DNA from: UBA4486 sp041984885
GTDB taxonomy: Bacteria > Pseudomonadota > Gammaproteobacteria > Eutrophobiales > Eutrophobiaceae
DNA length: 9,484 bases
Assembly (NCBI GenBank): GCA_041984885.1
Contig: JBHIXH010000066.1
Coordinates: forward strand, 1 to 9,484
Direction: 5' to 3'
The notes below the pieces were generated by a model. The model was not told where the DNA came from, did no database searches, and saw only the letters and a program-made list of their open reading frames with translations. The position numbers and the translations under genes are program-made. Positions within the stretch are counted from its first letter, which is position 1, and each line of letters starts with the position of its first letter. Below are positions 6,657 through 9,484 of the stretch, in pieces.

Positions 6657-7316
6657 ATGACCGAGCAACAGCAATACATTCATAAACGTGGCATCCTGCT
6701 GATCGTGTCCGCCCCGTCCGGTGCCGGCAAGACCTCGCTGGTACAACAACTGGCGGATTCTGACGATAAAATTGTCATCTCGGTTTCGCATACCACCCGG
6801 CCGAAACGTGCCGATGAAGTCGATGGTGTGTCGTATCACTTTATTGATGCAGAAAAATTCCGGGCCATGGCGTCGAATGACGAGTTTCTCGAATACGCAA
6901 CCGTATTTGATAACCAGTATGGCACTTCACGCAAATGGGTGGAGCAACAACTGGAACAGGGCAAAAATGTCATCCTCGAGATTGACTGGCAGGGTGCGGA
7001 ACAGGTTAAAAAATTCTTCCCGCGCTGTGTGACGATTTTCATCCTGCCACCGTCATACGAAACCCTGGAACAGCGCCTGCGGGGTCGTGGCAATGATGAT
7101 GAAACCGTCATCGCCCGCCGCATGGACGATGCGCTGAATGAAATATCGCATTACCGGGTCTACGACTACGTCGTCGTCAATGACGATTTTGACGAGGCGC
7201 TCGGTCATCTGCAGGCTATCGTCCGCTCCAGCCGCCACAGCCTGAACTATCAATCCGGCTTCTACGACCGTTTTGTGACGAAACTGACCGAGCAGGCGCG
7301 GGGCGTTCAGAAATAG
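6657..7316 (+). CDS. gmk: Guanylate kinase
   Basis: Gmk phosphorylates GMP (and dGMP) to GDP with ATP, an essential step to GTP, dGTP and the precursors of (p)ppGpp and cyclic di-GMP. The Walker A loop is SAPSGAGKTS (18-27). SHTTRPKRADEVDGVSYHF (44-62) is the GMP-binding region, with Arg48 in TTR. EYATVFDNQYGTS (79-91) also belongs to the GMP-binding domain. LEIDWQGAEQV (107-117) carries the catalytic-site Asp110. RLRGRGNDDETVIARRM (140-156) is the lid. I start it at ATG 6657, four bases after the yicC stop, giving 219 residues. A GTG at 6627 would overlap yicC and add ten residues without family support. E. coli Gmk is 207 residues, so there is a short extension before the P-loop. Confidence 0.96.
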   Translation: MTEQQQYIHKRGILLIVSAPSGAGKTSLVQQLADSDDKIVISVSHTTRPKRADEVDGVSYHFIDAEKFRAMASNDEFLEYATVFDNQYGTSRKWVEQQLEQGKNVILEIDWQGAEQVKKFFPRCVTIFILPPSYETLEQRLRGRGNDDETVIARRMDDALNEISHYRVYDYVVVNDDFDEALGHLQAIVRSSRHSLNYQSGFYDRFVTKLTEQARGVQK

Positions 7317-7334
7317 CCGCAGGTCGGGTATAAT
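7306..7334 (+). promoter_or_regulatory. Candidate sigma-70 promoter for rpoZ-spoT
   Basis: TTCAGA (7306-7311) matches four of six -35 bases and TATAAT (7329-7334) matches the -10 box perfectly, with an ideal 17-base spacer. Transcription would start near 7341, about 46 bases before rpoZ. The -35 element lies inside the last codons of gmk. It would let rpoZ-spoT be expressed apart from yicC-gmk. Confidence 0.55.
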
Positions 7335-7353
7335 CCGCCGCCTGATTTCAATG

Positions 7354-7368
7354 ACTGCCGCCGGCAGT
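7354..7368 (+). other. Hairpin in the rpoZ leader
   Basis: ACTGCC and GGCAGT pair perfectly around a three-base loop (GCC), giving a compact 6-bp stem about 13 bases after the predicted transcript start and 18 bases before the rpoZ ATG. It leaves the ribosome binding site free. It is not followed by a T run, so it is not a terminator. A role in protecting the 5' end of the transcript is a guess. Confidence 0.35.
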
Positions 7369-7386
7369 GCTAAATAGAGGAAAAAA

Positions 7387-7650
7387 ATGGCAAGATTAAC
7401 TGTAGAAGATTGTCTCGGTAACCTCGACAATCGTTATGATCTGGTTCTTTTGGCCAGTAAACGGGCGCGACAGATTTTGCAGGGCTCGGAGGCGATGGTC
7501 GAAGAGAACAATGACAAACCGACCGTAATCGCATTGCGCGAGATTGCAGAGGGCCTGGTAACGCGTGAAAACATTGATGAAATCAACAAACCGGAACCGG
7601 AAGAAGAATTCCAGGAAGCCACCGAGTTTCCTCTGCCCAGCCCAGAATAG
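7387..7650 (+). CDS. rpoZ: DNA-directed RNA polymerase omega subunit
   Basis: Omega is the small subunit that clamps the beta-prime subunit during RNA polymerase assembly; in E. coli it also forms part of one ppGpp-binding site on the polymerase. The N-terminus MARLTVEDCL, then NRYDLVLLASKRARQI (15-30) and KPTVIALREIAEGLV (44-58), are strongly conserved family signatures. The tail (about 65-87) is acidic and proline-rich, which is usual and poorly conserved. At 87 residues it is close to the E. coli length of 91. The start is well supported: AGAGGA lies about six bases upstream of ATG 7387. It is followed by spoT after 90 bases, the standard gammaproteobacterial order. Confidence 0.96.
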   Translation: MARLTVEDCLGNLDNRYDLVLLASKRARQILQGSEAMVEENNDKPTVIALREIAEGLVTRENIDEINKPEPEEEFQEATEFPLPSPE

Positions 7651-7658
7651 TTTTGTTC

Positions 7659-7678
7659 GCCCCGGGCTTCGCCGGGGC
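7659..7678 (+). other. GC-rich hairpin between rpoZ and spoT
   Basis: GCCCCGG and CCGGGGC pair over 7 bp around a six-base loop (GCTTCG), nine bases after the rpoZ stop. There is no T run after it on either strand, so it does not look like an intrinsic terminator. It may stabilise the rpoZ 3' end or lower the spoT share of the operon by processing or attenuation; this is inference. Confidence 0.45.
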
Positions 7679-7704
7679 ACGCCCACCCTGCACCATCACA
7701 TTTT

Positions 7705-7740
7705 CCTGGCCCGACCCCGGTCGGTAACCCTGGCCTGACC
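7705..7740 (+). repeat. Imperfect 12-bp direct repeat with a small hairpin, directly before spoT
   Basis: CCTGGCCCGACC (7705-7716) recurs as CCTGGCCTGACC (7729-7740), 24 bases on, with one difference. The second copy abuts the spoT ATG. Between them, CCGAC (7711-7715) and GTCGG (7720-7724) can pair as a 5-bp stem with a four-base loop. No Shine-Dalgarno sequence is evident before spoT, so this leader may set a low translation rate, or the repeat may be incidental. Confidence 0.35.
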
Positions 7741-9484
7741 ATGTATCAATTTCAGGATCTGTCCCGTTTGATCGGTGGCTATCTCGACACCAGCCATGTT
7801 GAAAAAGTCGAGCGCGCCTTTTTATTCGGTGAAAAGGCGCACGAAGGCCAGCAACGCATGAGCGGCGAACCTTACATCTATCACCCGCTTGAAGTGGCGC
7901 GCATTCTTGGCGAGATGCATATGGACCATCAGACGATCCAGGCCGCGCTGCTGCATGATGTCATTGAAGACACCGGCACCAACAAGCAGACACTGGAACG
8001 TCGCTTCGGTAAAAACGTTGCCGACCTCGTCGACGGTGTCAGCAAGATCACGCAGATGAAGTTTGATACGTCGGAAGAAAAACAGGCGCATAACTTCCGC
8101 AAAATGATCATGGCGATGAGTAATGACATTCGGGTCATTCTCGTCAAACTCGCCGACCGCCTGCATAACATGCGCACGCTGGGTGCCCTGCCGCCGGCGA
8201 AGCGACGGCGTATTGCCCGTGAAACTCTCGAGATCTATGCGCCGATCGCGCAACGACTCGGTATGAATAACATACGACTGGAACTGGAAGGACTGGGTTT
8301 TGCTGCCCTGTACCCGATGCGCAACCGGATTCTAACCGAACAGGTGGTCAGGGCACGCGGCCATCGCAAGGAGATCATTGACAAGATTCGCAATGCATTA
8401 CGCCGTCGCTTGCGCCAGGAAAAGATCCCTGCACAGATATTGGGGCGGGAGAAACATCTGTATGGCATCTACCAGAAGATGCAGGAACAGAAACTGTCGT
8501 TTAATGAAGTCTACGATGTGTATGCATTCCGCCTGCTCGTTGACAGCGTCGATACCTGCTATCGGGCACTTGGCGTGGTACATAACCTGTACCGACCGGT
8601 GCCCGGCAAGTTCAAGGACTACATCGCGATACCCAAGGCGAACGGCTATCAATCGTTGCATACGGTTTTGTTCGGGCCGTATGGTGTCAACATCGAGGTA
8701 CAGATTCGTACACATGAAATGAATGATGTCGCGGAGTCCGGTATCGCGGCACACTGGTTATATAAATCCGGGGCCAGCAGTACCGATCGCAAAGGTGCGC
8801 ATAAACGCGCGCGCGAATGGTTGCAAAATATCATGGAGATGCAACAGACCGCAGGCAATCCGCAGGAGTTTCTCAGTAATGTGAAAGTTGATCTGTTCCC
8901 CGAGTCTGTTTATGTCTTCACACCCAAGGGAAAGATTTTTGAATTACCACGCCGGGCCACCCCGGTCGATTTCGCCTATGCCATCCACACCGATGTCGGC
9001 AACACCTGTACCGGCGCACGGATCAATAAACGACTGGTACCGCTTGGCACTCAACTCGACAACGGTGATGTGGTTGAAATTCTGACATCAAAAACCGCGA
9101 CACCGAATCCGGCCTGGTTGAATTTTGTCATGACGGCACGGGCACGCACGGCTATCCGCCATTTCCTGAAAACGCTGAAAGAGAATGAAGCCATCTCTCT
9201 CGGCCGGCGATTGTTAATCCGGGAACTCCAGGCCTTTTCGGTCAAATACGCCAGTGTTGATCCGGCTACATTCAAGGCGCTGCTGGAAGAATATAAACTG
9301 GAGAACGAGGACAGACTGCTGGCCGAGATTGGTCTTGGCAACCGGATGGCGCCGTTGATTGCACGCAAGTTGCTCGCGAATAACACGTCACTGCAGCGCC
9401 GCAAGTCGAAGACCAGCCACGATACACAACCGCTGGCGATCAAGGGAACGGAAGGCATGGTGATCTCGTTTCCCAAATGTTGTC
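7741..9484 (+). CDS. spoT: Bifunctional (p)ppGpp synthetase/hydrolase SpoT, C-terminus beyond right edge
   Basis: SpoT makes and degrades the stringent-response alarmone (p)ppGpp. Of the expected ~700 residues, 581 are present. The N-terminal HD hydrolase keeps its metal and catalytic set: His48, His72-Asp73, Glu76-Asp77 (LLHDVIEDT), Asp139 and Asn143 (ADRLHNM). The synthetase region has YDVYAFRLLV (258-267), KDYIAIPKANGYQSLHT (292-308) and EVQIRT (319-324). The motif that separates bifunctional (RXKD) from RelA-type (EXDD) enzymes reads KFKD at 290-293: the charge is kept but Arg is replaced by Lys. The TGS domain (about 386-450) has DLFPESVYVFTPKGK and TPVDFAYAIHTDVG. AEIGLGN (528-534) is typical of SpoT. 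The window ends at Lys579-Cys-Cys581, the start of the zinc-finger region, so the ACT domain is not seen. ATG 7741 aligns with the E. coli start (MY). Both activities are expected, with the hydrolase clearly intact. Confidence 0.96.
   Translation, partial: MYQFQDLSRLIGGYLDTSHVEKVERAFLFGEKAHEGQQRMSGEPYIYHPLEVARILGEMHMDHQTIQAALLHDVIEDTGTNKQTLERRFGKNVADLVDGVSKITQMKFDTSEEKQAHNFRKMIMAMSNDIRVILVKLADRLHNMRTLGALPPAKRRRIARETLEIYAPIAQRLGMNNIRLELEGLGFAALYPMRNRILTEQVVRARGHRKEIIDKIRNALRRRLRQEKIPAQILGREKHLYGIYQKMQEQKLSFNEVYDVYAFRLLVDSVDTCYRALGVVHNLYRPVPGKFKDYIAIPKANGYQSLHTVLFGPYGVNIEVQIRTHEMNDVAESGIAAHWLYKSGASSTDRKGAHKRAREWLQNIMEMQQTAGNPQEFLSNVKVDLFPESVYVFTPKGKIFELPRRATPVDFAYAIHTDVGNTCTGARINKRLVPLGTQLDNGDVVEILTSKTATPNPAWLNFVMTARARTAIRHFLKTLKENEAISLGRRLLIRELQAFSVKYASVDPATFKALLEEYKLENEDRLLAEIGLGNRMAPLIARKLLANNTSLQRRKSKTSHDTQPLAIKGTEGMVISFPKCC

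Noticed and set aside
7659..7678. Intrinsic terminator after rpoZ
   Set aside because: The stem is strong but no T run follows on either strand, and rpoZ-spoT is normally co-transcribed.
7822..8253. Open minus-strand frame of 143 codons
   Set aside because: It is antisense to the SpoT hydrolase domain, whose catalytic residues are all in place on the plus strand.
9051..9476. Open minus-strand frame of 141 codons
   Set aside because: It is antisense to the TGS and helical part of SpoT and is serine-rich, as is typical of a shadow frame.

Overview
The window looks like chromosomal core DNA of a gammaproteobacterium. Two conserved blocks point away from each other around positions 5658-5785. 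On the plus strand is yicC-gmk-rpoZ-spoT. On the minus strand is rph-rdgB-...-hemW. Both gene orders, and SpoT, RpoZ and YicC proteins close to the E. coli type, fit Gammaproteobacteria. I cannot name a genus. The GC content is moderate and no tRNA, rRNA, CRISPR array or insertion sequence was seen.

Minus strand, in transcription order: rph (5654 or 5657 to 4938), rdgB (4934-4332, three bases after the rph stop), a 148-base gap, a 1146-codon gene (4183-743), and hemW (676 to the left edge). The large gene is the unusual one. It joins a complete Amt/Rh-type ammonium channel to two PAS domains, a GGDEF diguanylate cyclase domain and an EAL phosphodiesterase domain. It reads as a membrane ammonium sensor that controls cyclic di-GMP, and it sits between rdgB and hemW, which are usually adjacent. 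The gap in front of it holds a 17-bp dyad, TGCACC-N5-GGTGCA, that matches the NtrC nitrogen-regulator box at all twelve defined positions. No convincing sigma-54 promoter was found next to it, and the dyad could also form a weak hairpin after rdgB.

Plus strand: yicC (5786-6652, an endoribonuclease family), gmk (6657-7316, guanylate kinase), rpoZ (7387-7650, RNA polymerase omega) and spoT (7741 to the right edge, 581 codons seen). A perfect TATAAT lies between gmk and rpoZ, so rpoZ-spoT probably has its own promoter. The spoT gene is cut just after the first Cys-Cys of its zinc-finger region.

At the left edge hemW is abnormal. After about 185 normal HemW residues the frame runs without a stop into tetratricopeptide-repeat-like sequence of higher GC (about 62% against 48% by hand count). 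This is either an assembly or amplification chimera at a repeat or a real gene break. It should be checked before hemW is trusted.

Functionally, most of the window is RNA and nucleotide housekeeping (Rph, YicC, RdgB, Gmk, RpoZ) plus two second-messenger enzymes: SpoT for (p)ppGpp and the Amt-GGDEF-EAL protein for cyclic di-GMP. Gmk supplies the GDP/GTP precursor pool that both draw on, but nothing in the sequence shows that this is coordinated.
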